From CALDTK01 sp963837005 (GTDB lineage Bacteria > Bacteroidota > Bacteroidia > Chitinophagales > Saprospiraceae): a stretch of 64,000 nt of DNA. Of the stretch, positions 50,469 through 57,436 are shown one piece after another; the first letter of the stretch is position 1; each line of letters starts with the position of its first letter. The notes under the pieces were generated by a model. That model searched no databases and had not been told where the DNA came from. It saw only the letters and a program-made list of their open reading frames with translations. A program made the position numbers and the translations under genes. The stretch is taken from the NCBI GenBank assembly GCA_963837005.1, contig CAWIMC010000013.1:682001-746000 (forward strand). The letters run 5' to 3'.

Positions 50469-52031
50469 TCACTCCACCACTACCTCCCGGCTCGCCTGCT
50501 GCCCGTTCGCCACCAGCACCAGCGAGTACACCCCCGGCACCAGGTCTCCGATGTCCAGGCGCGCACTGCGACCGCCACTAAGCTGGAGCGTCTCCGCCCA
50601 GACCACCTGCCCTGCGCTATTGAACATCTGCACCGCTACCTCCGTCAGCGCCAAGACCCCAAAATCCAAGGTAAGCACTCCGCGCGCCGGATTCGGCGAC
50701 ACCACCAGCGTACGGGTCAGTGGATTGTCGACCGACACCGTAAGGTCCACCTCAGCCTCGGCCACCGTGCTGTGCTGGAGACCAGCCTGCTCGGCTACCG
50801 CCCCGACGACGGCCTTGACGACGTTGCTCATAAACGTGAAGTCGAGCGTACTGATCACGTCACGCGGCGTGTGGTAATTGGGGTTCCTGAAGTTAGCCCC
50901 GTCGGTGAGCATGAGCGCGGGTATTCCCTTGCGCCAGAAGGGGGCATGGTCGGAGCGGCCCAGGTCGGGCGTGAGTGTCGCCCAACTGGCTGGCGCGGCA
51001 ATAGAGATGCTCTTCAGACCCGGTACATACCGCACGGCGGCCCCGTCGTAGGCCGCGATCATCGCCGTGGAGTTTTGGTCGCCGATATTGGTGATGTAGT
51101 TGCCCCTGAATTGGTCAGCCTCCAACTGGGCACTCACCGCTGGGTAGAGCTGACCAAAGCCCTGGGGCAGCGTTTGGCTGTTGGGTTCATTGCTGAAATA
51201 GCCAATCATCTCCATGTTGAATACCCCCTTTATCGCCTTCGGATCTGGGACACTATTGGCGACGTAATAACTAGATCCAACGAGACCGGCCTCCTCCAAG
51301 TCGAATTGCACGAAGCGTACGGTCTTAGCGAAGCGGTAGGGGGCCAGTACCCGCGCGACCTCCATGATCCCGGCCACGCTGCTGCCATTGTCATCGGCCC
51401 CCGGCGAGTCATCGACGGTGTCGAGGTGCCCGGTGATCAAGTAGGCCGTGTCGCCCTGCGTAGTCCCCACCTTACGACCGATGATGTTCTGCCCGGTAGC
51501 GTTGCCGAAAGGGAAGTCCTGGCGGCGCGTCTCCAGTCCCGCAGCTACGAAGCGCGACTCGATGCTGTCCTTGACGGCACTGAGCTTGGCCCGGCCAGCC
51601 GTTCGGTGCCTGACGCCTTCGATGAATTGTAGGTTGGCCAGCAGCCGCGCCGAATCAACCTGGTCGACGATGCCTTGAATGTCGATCTGGAAGCCGTCGT
51701 CGGCGATGAGCTTGATGCGGTAGGGGCCGCCCTGTGCGGCGAGTTCGGTAGCGTCCCAGACGATGGTCTTGTTGGCTCCGGGGGGGATAGCTGGTCCGAC
51801 ATCGCCGGTGGCGGTTTGTGTGCTTACGCCAAAACCCTCACGCCCGCCGTTCGAGGCCAACAACGTGATGGCCAGCGCCTCGCCTTCGGCATCGGAGACA
51901 TCGTAGGTGATCGTGATGCGCTTGCTGTCCGTATCGTAGCTCGTCGCGAGGTTGCTGATGACCGGGAGGGCATTTTGAGCCCACGAATGTCCGACGATAA
52001 GCAGGATAGAGGTCGAGAAGAAAAAGCGCAT
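50469..52031 (-). CDS. Exported M28 family metallopeptidase with T9SS sorting domain
   Basis: 520 residues from ATG 52031, signal peptide MRFFFSTSILLIVGHSWAQ. An N-terminal Ig-like part of about 100 residues is followed by the M28 zinc peptidase: LITGHLDTVDDSPGADDNGSS with H and D ligands, QFDLEEAGLVGSSYY with the catalytic and ligand glutamates, LGRSDHAPFW and YHTPRDVIST. The C-terminus VVSPNPARGVLTLDFG to GVYSLVLVANGQ is a type A T9SS sorting tail, so it is probably secreted or surface-bound. A dispersed word (51822) encodes GFGVS. Confidence 0.93.
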   Translation of the reverse strand: MRFFFSTSILLIVGHSWAQNALPVISNLATSYDTDSKRITITYDVSDAEGEALAITLLASNGGREGFGVSTQTATGDVGPAIPPGANKTIVWDATELAAQGGPYRIKLIADDGFQIDIQGIVDQVDSARLLANLQFIEGVRHRTAGRAKLSAVKDSIESRFVAAGLETRRQDFPFGNATGQNIIGRKVGTTQGDTAYLITGHLDTVDDSPGADDNGSSVAGIMEVARVLAPYRFAKTVRFVQFDLEEAGLVGSSYYVANSVPDPKAIKGVFNMEMIGYFSNEPNSQTLPQGFGQLYPAVSAQLEADQFRGNYITNIGDQNSTAMIAAYDGAAVRYVPGLKSISIAAPASWATLTPDLGRSDHAPFWRKGIPALMLTDGANFRNPNYHTPRDVISTLDFTFMSNVVKAVVGAVAEQAGLQHSTVAEAEVDLTVSVDNPLTRTLVVSPNPARGVLTLDFGVLALTEVAVQMFNSAGQVVWAETLQLSGGRSARLDIGDLVPGVYSLVLVANGQQASREVVVE

Positions 52032-52129
52032 ACGGAGTCGGTAACTAAATTTATAAACGAGTTGCTGCGGTAAGTTACAGCAAGTACGGATAGGTAGGGG
52101 TGAAAGATAATTGGTAGACTCGCCACGCA

Positions 52130-52465
52130 ATGGCCTCCTCACTACTCTCCATGCTCCTCTTGGGTGTCGTGGCCCTCCCCGTTAGTGGTGGGCTGGCTTA
52201 CGCACTCGTCAAACGTCGGAGGGGCCGGCAGCACCTCCGGCAGGTGCCCGCGAGGCAAGGTGTGCCGCCCCCACCCGACCCTGCGCAAAGCGAGATCGCT
52301 CAGCCCGGCTTTCAAAAAGAACTCTCGCGCCTGCCCCCACCGCCGCAGGCCACTGATCCGGGCGAGGCCGAGAAAGTGATCGCCGCTATGCAGACACCAC
52401 TCGCTCATGACGGTCCCGTCGAAGGGACGAGTACTGCACCGATAGGTCGACTCAACCGGTGGTAA
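52130..52465 (+). CDS. Small membrane-anchored hypothetical protein
   Basis: 111 residues. A single N-terminal membrane segment (SLLSMLLLGVVALPVSGGLAYAL) is followed by a basic KRRRGRQ stretch and a long Pro/Gln-rich tail. Family unknown. Divergent from the M28 peptidase. Confidence 0.5.
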   Translation: MASSLLSMLLLGVVALPVSGGLAYALVKRRRGRQHLRQVPARQGVPPPPDPAQSEIAQPGFQKELSRLPPPPQATDPGEAEKVIAAMQTPLAHDGPVEGTSTAPIGRLNRW

Positions 52466-52609
52466 GCGTCCGAGGGAGTTTAATGAGCGCAATTCCGCAG
52501 ACCGTGTAGGGTCTCACTGCACGGGTTGCCGCGGCGGGGAGTGGCCGGTTGGTCTGGCTGGCCATGTCCAGTACAACAGGGGGGCGGTATCCAAGGCTTA
52601 GGTTCGCCG

Positions 52610-52617
52610 TACCTTCC
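52610..52617 (+). promoter_or_regulatory. -7 promoter box TACCTTCC
   Basis: Ends 4 nt before the ATG at 52622. Confidence 0.55.
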
Positions 52618-52621
52618 ACGC

Positions 52622-53083
52622 ATGTCCCAGCAACTGATCACCACCTTCTACGACGCCTTCCAACGCGGGGACGCCGATGCGATGACGGCCTGCTACCACG
52701 ACGAGGTCGTCTTCGAGGATCCGGCCTTCGGCCTGCTCGAGGGCGCACGCGCTAAGGCTATGTGGCACATGCTGCTCGGCAGCGCGTCCGGGGGCGTGCA
52801 CGTGGAGTACAGCGACGTATGCACCTACGAAAACACAGGCTCCGTCAAGTGGACGGCGCGCTACACGTTTGGCCCGAAGCAGCGGCCGGTCGTCAATCAC
52901 GTCATCGCCAGCTTTGGGTTTGCGGGTGGGAAGATTGCCCGGCACACCGATCGCTTCGACCTCTGGGCCTGGTCGCGACAGGCGCTCGGCCTCCCAGGCC
53001 TGTTGCTGGGCTGGTCGCCGATCATCAAGAAACAGGTGCAAGCCACGACGGCGGCGCGGCTGGAGAAGTATTTGGCGCGTTGA
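52622..53083 (+). CDS. NTF2-like (SnoaL-type) protein
   Basis: 153 residues from ATG 52622. ITTFYDAFQRGDADAMTACY, VVFEDPAFGLLEG, WTARYTFGPKQRPVVNHV and ARHTDRFDLWAWSRQALG form the SnoaL-like fold with conserved DPAFG and DRFD. Unknown substrate. Confidence 0.87.
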   Translation: MSQQLITTFYDAFQRGDADAMTACYHDEVVFEDPAFGLLEGARAKAMWHMLLGSASGGVHVEYSDVCTYENTGSVKWTARYTFGPKQRPVVNHVIASFGFAGGKIARHTDRFDLWAWSRQALGLPGLLLGWSPIIKKQVQATTAARLEKYLAR

Positions 53084-53133
53084 GCGTCTAGGCGAGCTCT
53101 GTCGAGTCGCTCTCCCACGGTGTTAAAAGCAAA

Positions 53134-53165
53134 GTCCCCCGTCCAGCCAAAGCTCAACGGGGGAC
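53134..53165 (-). terminator. Rho-independent-type terminator
   Basis: GTCCCCCGT pairs with ACGGGGGAC across a 14-nt loop. On the minus strand the stem is followed by TTTGCTTTTAAC, a U-rich tail, so it probably ends transcription of the YceI gene and also lies at the end of the convergent NTF2-like gene. Confidence 0.7.
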
Positions 53166-53213
53166 CTCACGTTTTGGCGAAAGCCGAAGCCTCGCACCAG
53201 CAGGGCCGAAGCC

Positions 53214-53792
53214 TTACTTACTTACCAGCTTGATCGCCAGATCAAACTCGTCGTAAATCGTCTTGTCACCCAGATCGTCGAAAAAGCTGCCGGAGCCGTA
53301 CTTCACGTCGTACTTGCTGCGGTCCACCTTCATGCTGCCGGTCGCGACGGTTTTGCCATTGGCCTGGTAGACGGTCGCATCGAAGGTCACGGGGTTGGTC
53401 TTGTCCTTGATCGTAAGGTTGCCGGTGATCGTGTACTGGCCAGCCATCTTCGGCTTCACGTTGGTGATGACCATCTTGGCCGTCGGGTGCTTGGCGATGC
53501 CGAAGAAGTCGTCGCTCGTGAGGTGACCGCGGAGCTTGTCGCCGCCCTGGTCCGCGGTGAGGTCGGTCACGGCGATGGTGGTCATGTCGATGACGAACTG
53601 TCCGCCGGTAAGCTTGCCGTCGGTCATGGTAAGCTCGCCGGACTTAACGGCGATCGTGCCCTCGTGCGAGCCGGTCACCTTGTAGCCCGTCCACTCGACG
53701 GTGCTGGCCGCCGGATCGACGGCGACGGTCGTGGGGGCGAAGAAGGAGACGGCACCGAGGAGGGCCGTGAGGGAAAGCGTGATGAACTGCAT
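53214..53792 (-). CDS. YceI family periplasmic protein
   Basis: 192 residues from ATG 53792 with signal peptide MQFITLSLTALLGAVSF. The lipocalin-like YceI pattern is clear: STVEWTGYKVTGSHEGTIAV, GGQFVIDMTTIAVTDL, DDFFGIAKHPTAKMVIT, GQYTITGNLTIKDKTNPVTF. YceI proteins bind isoprenoid-like lipids in the envelope. Single gene with its own terminator. Confidence 0.93.
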   Translation of the reverse strand: MQFITLSLTALLGAVSFFAPTTVAVDPAASTVEWTGYKVTGSHEGTIAVKSGELTMTDGKLTGGQFVIDMTTIAVTDLTADQGGDKLRGHLTSDDFFGIAKHPTAKMVITNVKPKMAGQYTITGNLTIKDKTNPVTFDATVYQANGKTVATGSMKVDRSKYDVKYGSGSFFDDLGDKTIYDEFDLAIKLVSK

Positions 53793-53870
53793 AGGAGTGT
53801 GGGTTTGGGAAGAGGAGAGCGCAAATGTATGTAGATACATTGAATTTACAAGGATCTTCTTTTGAATTGC

Positions 53871-54146
53871 TCAAACATCCGACACCGGCACCGTCCCCTT
53901 CGGCTCGCGCAGCTTCATGACCAGTACCACGCTCGCGAAGCAGCCCGTCACCAGGTTGCCGATCCACACGGGCGTCAAGCCTTTGACCCACCCGTAGACC
54001 ATCCACAGCAAGATACCGACGAAGAGCATCGAGTACATCGTCAGGGAGATGCCGGAGGTGTCACGTGTGCGTACGGTGCGGATAGCCTGCGGTAGGAAGG
54101 ACAGCGTAGTGAGACAGGAGGCGATGAGGCCAATGGTGTCGATCAT
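53871..54146 (-). CDS. SemiSWEET sugar transporter
   Basis: 91 residues, three membrane helices, the size of bacterial SemiSWEETs, which work as dimers. LIASCLTTLSFLPQAIRT contains the PQ-loop proline-glutamine pair; TRDTSGISLTMYSMLFVGIL and VWIGNLVTGCFASVVLVMKL complete the fold. It likely moves glucose, sucrose or similar sugars down their gradient. The start at 54146 is preceded by TACCCTCC. Confidence 0.92.
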   Translation of the reverse strand: MIDTIGLIASCLTTLSFLPQAIRTVRTRDTSGISLTMYSMLFVGILLWMVYGWVKGLTPVWIGNLVTGCFASVVLVMKLREPKGTVPVSDV

Positions 54147-54339
54147 GGGGAGGGTAGATTTCAATTTTCAAGGGGCTGCCGCGGGGCATTGGTGCGACGG
54201 GCATCTGTGCTTCAGCGCAGGTCGCGCTTAATTACCTTTGGAAATGGAATAGGGTGTGCTATGCTGAGCCTCAAAGGTCAGGCGGTGAGCGATTTGGCTT
54301 TCGCCAAAACCCAACCGCGCGGTGTCGCGGTGCGCGCCG

Positions 54340-54347
54340 TATGTTTT
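54340..54347 (+). promoter_or_regulatory. -7-like box TATGTTTT
   Basis: Fits TAnnTTT and ends 4 nt before the ATG at 54352. Confidence 0.45.
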
Positions 54348-54351
54348 CGCC

Positions 54352-54567
54352 ATGAAAGCACGATTCGCCAGCCTTGCGTTGCTACTGCTCACCAGTGTTT
54401 GGGCCGTCGCCCAGGAGATCGATAGTTTAGCGAGCGGTGCCTTGCGCAAGCCTGAGGACGAAGGCCTGCCGTGGACCTATATCGTGTTGGTGGTGGTACT
54501 GGTGGGTCTATTTTTCATGCTGCGACGCGGCCGTAGAGAGTTGCCCTCGAAACGGCAGCGGCGGTAG
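54352..54567 (+). CDS. Small protein with signal peptide and one membrane helix
   Basis: 71 residues. MKARFASLALLLLTSVWAVAQ is a signal peptide or first helix. A short polar loop is followed by a membrane helix (TYIVLVVVLVGLFFMLRR) and a basic tail. Unknown family. Exact dispersed words stand on both sides (54297 and 54570, opposite orientations). Confidence 0.6.
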   Translation: MKARFASLALLLLTSVWAVAQEIDSLASGALRKPEDEGLPWTYIVLVVVLVGLFFMLRRGRRELPSKRQRR

Positions 54568-54592
54568 GGGTTTTGGCGAAAGCCTCTATCCC

Positions 54593-54868
54593 TTAGCGCC
54601 GGACCTCGAACACGCCCTCCCCCTCCAGGGCCGCCATCAACTCACTCGTCACCCGGGTCACCTCTGCCTCGGGCGGTCCGACCCAGCACCAATCCAGTAG
54701 CTTATCGACCTCATCGGCGTCGCCCTGCGCTTCCAATTCCACCGAGCCGTCGGGGAGGTTGCGCACGAAGCCCGTCAAGTCCAGCTTGCGGGCCTCCTGC
54801 TGGGCCGAGGCACGGAAGAAAACACCTTGCACGGTGCCTTTGATGATGGCGTGGACGCGGGTTTTCAC
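54593..54868 (-). CDS. Acylphosphatase
   Basis: 91 residues starting with GTG at 54868. IIKGTVQGVFFRASAQQEAR holds the phosphate-binding loop and catalytic arginine; GFVRNLPDGSVELEAQGD holds the catalytic asparagine. Hydrolyses acyl-phosphate bonds. The start is supported by TAACTTTA 4 nt upstream on the minus strand, inside the 24-bp repeat that also precedes nadB. Confidence 0.93.
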   Translation of the reverse strand: MKTRVHAIIKGTVQGVFFRASAQQEARKLDLTGFVRNLPDGSVELEAQGDADEVDKLLDWCWVGPPEAEVTRVTSELMAALEGEGVFEVRR

Positions 54869-54872
54869 GGGG

Positions 54873-54880
54873 TAAAGTTA
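54873..54880 (-). promoter_or_regulatory. -7 box TAACTTTA before acylphosphatase
   Basis: Minus strand; 4 nt before the GTG at 54868. Mirror image of the box before nadB. Confidence 0.5.
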
Positions 54881-55619
54881 GCCTGCGGCGGCGATGGCGC
54901 GGAGCGTGGTGATGGCGCGGAGCGCGACGATGGCCTGCGGCGGCGATGGCGCAAGCGCGGCGATGGCCTGCGGCGGCGATGGCCTGCGGCGTTGCCCGTC
55001 CACCGTCACGTCACGGCGGGCACGTGCACCGTCACGTCGGGGCGAGCCCGCCCACTGTCACGTCAGGACGGGCACGTGCACCGGCACGTCATGGCGGGCA
55101 CGTGCACCGGCATGTCAGGACGGGCACGTCCACCGGCACGTCATGGCGGGCACGTGCACCGGCATGTCATGGCGGGCACGTGCACCGGCACGTCATGGTA
55201 GCCTGCCCACTGTCACGTCAGGGCGGGCCCGTTCACCGGCACGTCATGGTAACCCGCCCACCGTCACGTCACGGCGGGCACGCACACCGGCACGTCACGG
55301 CGGGCACGTGCACGGTCACGTCACGGCGGGCACGCCCACCAGCACGTCACGGCGGGCACGCCCACCAGCACGTCACGGCGGGCACGTGCACCGGCACGTC
55401 ACGGCGGGCACGTTCACCGGCACGTCACGGCGGGCCCGTGCACCGGCACGTCACGGCGGGCACGTCCGGAGGGTACGCCGAAGGCCGACGCCGCGCTTGC
55501 GCCGACGCCGCGCTTGCGCCGACGCCGCGCTTGCGCCGACGCCGCGCTTGCGCCGACGCCGCGCTTGCGCCAACGCCGCGCTTGCGCCAACGCCGCCTTC
55601 GGCCAACGCCGCCACAGGC

Positions 55620-55627
55620 TAACTTTA
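55620..55627 (+). promoter_or_regulatory. -7 box TAACTTTA before nadB
   Basis: Ends 4 nt before the ATG at 55632. Confidence 0.5.
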
Positions 55628-55631
55628 CCCC

Positions 55632-57257
55632 ATGCAATCCGACGTCCTCATTATCGGCTCCGGCATCGCCGGGCTCTCCACCGCTATCCAACTCGCCGAC
55701 CTCCGCCCGGACCTCACGATTACGGTTTTGACGAAAGTGAACGAAGGCGAATCCAACACGGCCTACGCGCAAGGGGGCGTCGCCGCCGTCTGGGACGTCG
55801 AGGTCGACAACTACGAGAAGCACATCGCCGATACGCTCGACGCCGGGGACGGACTTTGCGATCTCGACATCGTCCGCATCGTCGTCGAGGAAGGCCCCGA
55901 CCGCGTCCGCGAGATCATCGAGTGGGGCGCACGTTTCGATACCGACGTGCACGATAAATCAGGCGACGGTAAGCCGGACTACAACCTCGGTAGAGAGGGA
56001 GGACACTCCGAGAATCGCATCCTCCACTATAAGGACCTCACCGGCTGGGAGATGCAGCGCACGCTCTCCGCCCGCGCCGACGAGCACCCCAACATCACCA
56101 TCCTCGAGCACTACTTCGCCGTCGACCTCATCACGCAGCACCACCTCGGGCACGTGGTCACGAAGGTGACCCCCAACATCACCTGCTACGGCGCCTATGC
56201 CCTCAACCGGGAGACGGCCAAGATCGACATGGTGCTGGCAAAGATCACCGTCGTGGCGGCGGGTGGCTGTGGCCAGGTCTATCGCGCGACCACCAATCCT
56301 GTGATCGCTTCAGGAGACGGCATCGCGATGGCCTACCGCGCGAAGGCCCGCATCGAGAACATGGAGTTCGTGCAGTTCCACCCGACCTCACTCTACAACC
56401 CCGGCGCGACCAGCAGCGTGCAGGCCTTCCTCGTCTCGGAGGCCGTCCGTGGCGAGGGAGCCATCCTCAAGACCCGCGAGGGCGAGGAGTTCATGCACAA
56501 GTACGACGAGCGCGGCAGCCTGGCCCCGCGCGACATCGTCGCCCGCGCTATCGACAAGGAGATGAAGGAACGCGGGGAGGAGTGCATGTTCCTCGACTGC
56601 CGCCACATCTCTGAGGAGCACTTCGAGAAGCACTTCCCAACCATTCGCGCCAAGTGCCTCTCGATTGGCATCGACCCGGCCAAGGAGATGATCCCGGTCA
56701 CGCCCGCTTGTCACTACATGTGCGGCGGCATCCGCGTCGATGAGATCGGGCGCTCGAGCATCCAGCGGATGTACGCCTGTGGGGAGTGCACGAGCACCGG
56801 CCTACACGGCGCGAATCGCCTGGCCAGCAACTCTTTGCTTGAAGCCATGGTGTTCGCCAAGCGCATCGCCACGGACATCGCCGCGCAGATTAACTCGCTC
56901 GAAGCCCCGACCGACATTCCCGGCTGGGACGCCGAGGGCACCTCCGATCCGCGCGAACTCGTCCTCATCACCCAGAGCCTCAAGGAGCTCAAGGACGTGA
57001 TGAGTGCCTACGTTGGCATCGTGCGTACGGACGTCCGCCTGGCAAGGGCCCAGCGCCGCATTGATCTGCTGCACCGCGAGACGGAGGCGCTGTACGCTAA
57101 CACCGCCCTCTCCACGCCGCTGTGTGAGTTGCGCAACCTGATTACGATCGGCTACCTCGTCACGCATATGGCGGCGATGCGGCGGGAGAGCCGGGGGCTG
57201 CATTTCAATACTGACTATCCGGAAAAGCTACCGTTTGCCGAGGAGCATTTGGTGTAA
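55632..57257 (+). CDS. nadB: L-aspartate oxidase
   Basis: 541 residues, full length. FAD motif VLIIGSGIAGLSTAIQLADL; SNTAYAQGGVAAVW; VVAAGGCGQVYRATTNP; VQFHPTSLYNP; EAVRGEGAIL and LAPRDIVARAI; C-terminal CGECTSTGLHGANRLASNSL. It oxidises aspartate to iminoaspartate, the first step of NAD synthesis. nadA and nadC are not adjacent. As in other NadB proteins the N-terminus reads LTK at the place where a diverged dispersed word (GTTTTGACGAAAGTG, 55735) lies. The promoter box and start are inside the right arm of the composite repeat. Confidence 0.97.
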   Translation: MQSDVLIIGSGIAGLSTAIQLADLRPDLTITVLTKVNEGESNTAYAQGGVAAVWDVEVDNYEKHIADTLDAGDGLCDLDIVRIVVEEGPDRVREIIEWGARFDTDVHDKSGDGKPDYNLGREGGHSENRILHYKDLTGWEMQRTLSARADEHPNITILEHYFAVDLITQHHLGHVVTKVTPNITCYGAYALNRETAKIDMVLAKITVVAAGGCGQVYRATTNPVIASGDGIAMAYRAKARIENMEFVQFHPTSLYNPGATSSVQAFLVSEAVRGEGAILKTREGEEFMHKYDERGSLAPRDIVARAIDKEMKERGEECMFLDCRHISEEHFEKHFPTIRAKCLSIGIDPAKEMIPVTPACHYMCGGIRVDEIGRSSIQRMYACGECTSTGLHGANRLASNSLLEAMVFAKRIATDIAAQINSLEAPTDIPGWDAEGTSDPRELVLITQSLKELKDVMSAYVGIVRTDVRLARAQRRIDLLHRETEALYANTALSTPLCELRNLITIGYLVTHMAAMRRESRGLHFNTDYPEKLPFAEEHLV

Positions 57258-57351
57258 GGGGATGAGCTACCCATGGTTGAACCCCACTGGGGTCCCCAGC
57301 GCACATGTCTCTCATCGTCAACAGCACCTCGTCCAGCGCGCTGTAAACAAC

Positions 57352-57396
57352 AAGGCACCTTCGAGACAGCAAAAGAGCCTGTCCTGAAGGTGCCTT
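57352..57396 (-). terminator. Terminator hairpin between convergent nadB and T9SS protein genes
   Basis: AAGGCACCTTC pairs with GAAGGTGCCTT (11 bp), extended by AGACAG/CTGTC inside. On the minus strand the stem is followed by GTTGTTTAC; on the plus strand by AGTGATAAC. It suits the minus-strand gene better but may act on both. Confidence 0.65.
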
Positions 57397-57436
57397 AGTG
57401 ATAACTAGGCCTCTGGTAGGGACCTTAGCTATAGCC

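Larger units (their letters stand above)
54871..55631. repeat. Large composite repeat between divergent acylphosphatase and nadB genes
   Basis: Both ends carry the same 24-bp sequence in inverted orientation (GGGGTAAAGTTAGCCTG...GGCGGC, one mismatch). Inside are GGCGATGGCCTGCGGC-like units (54885-54995), then 18 tandem units of 26 bp (two of 25 bp; 55003 to about 55470; core CACGTGCACCGGCACGTCA with ACGTGC/GCACGT dyad), then six 17-bp units GCCGACGCCGCGCTTGC (about 55487-55590). The junction GGGCACGTCCGGAGGGTA recurs in similar form at 63049. The frames that stay open through it are not genes. Confidence 0.9.

Noticed and set aside
49956..51632. 558-codon plus-strand frame
   Set aside because: Antisense to the M28 peptidase and phosphatase genes, which have clear domains and signal peptides.
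54894..55731. Two overlapping frames of 242 and 261 codons rich in Arg, His and Thr
   Set aside because: They come from the 26-bp tandem array read in different frames; a 26-bp unit cannot encode a constant peptide repeat, and the frame runs into nadB.
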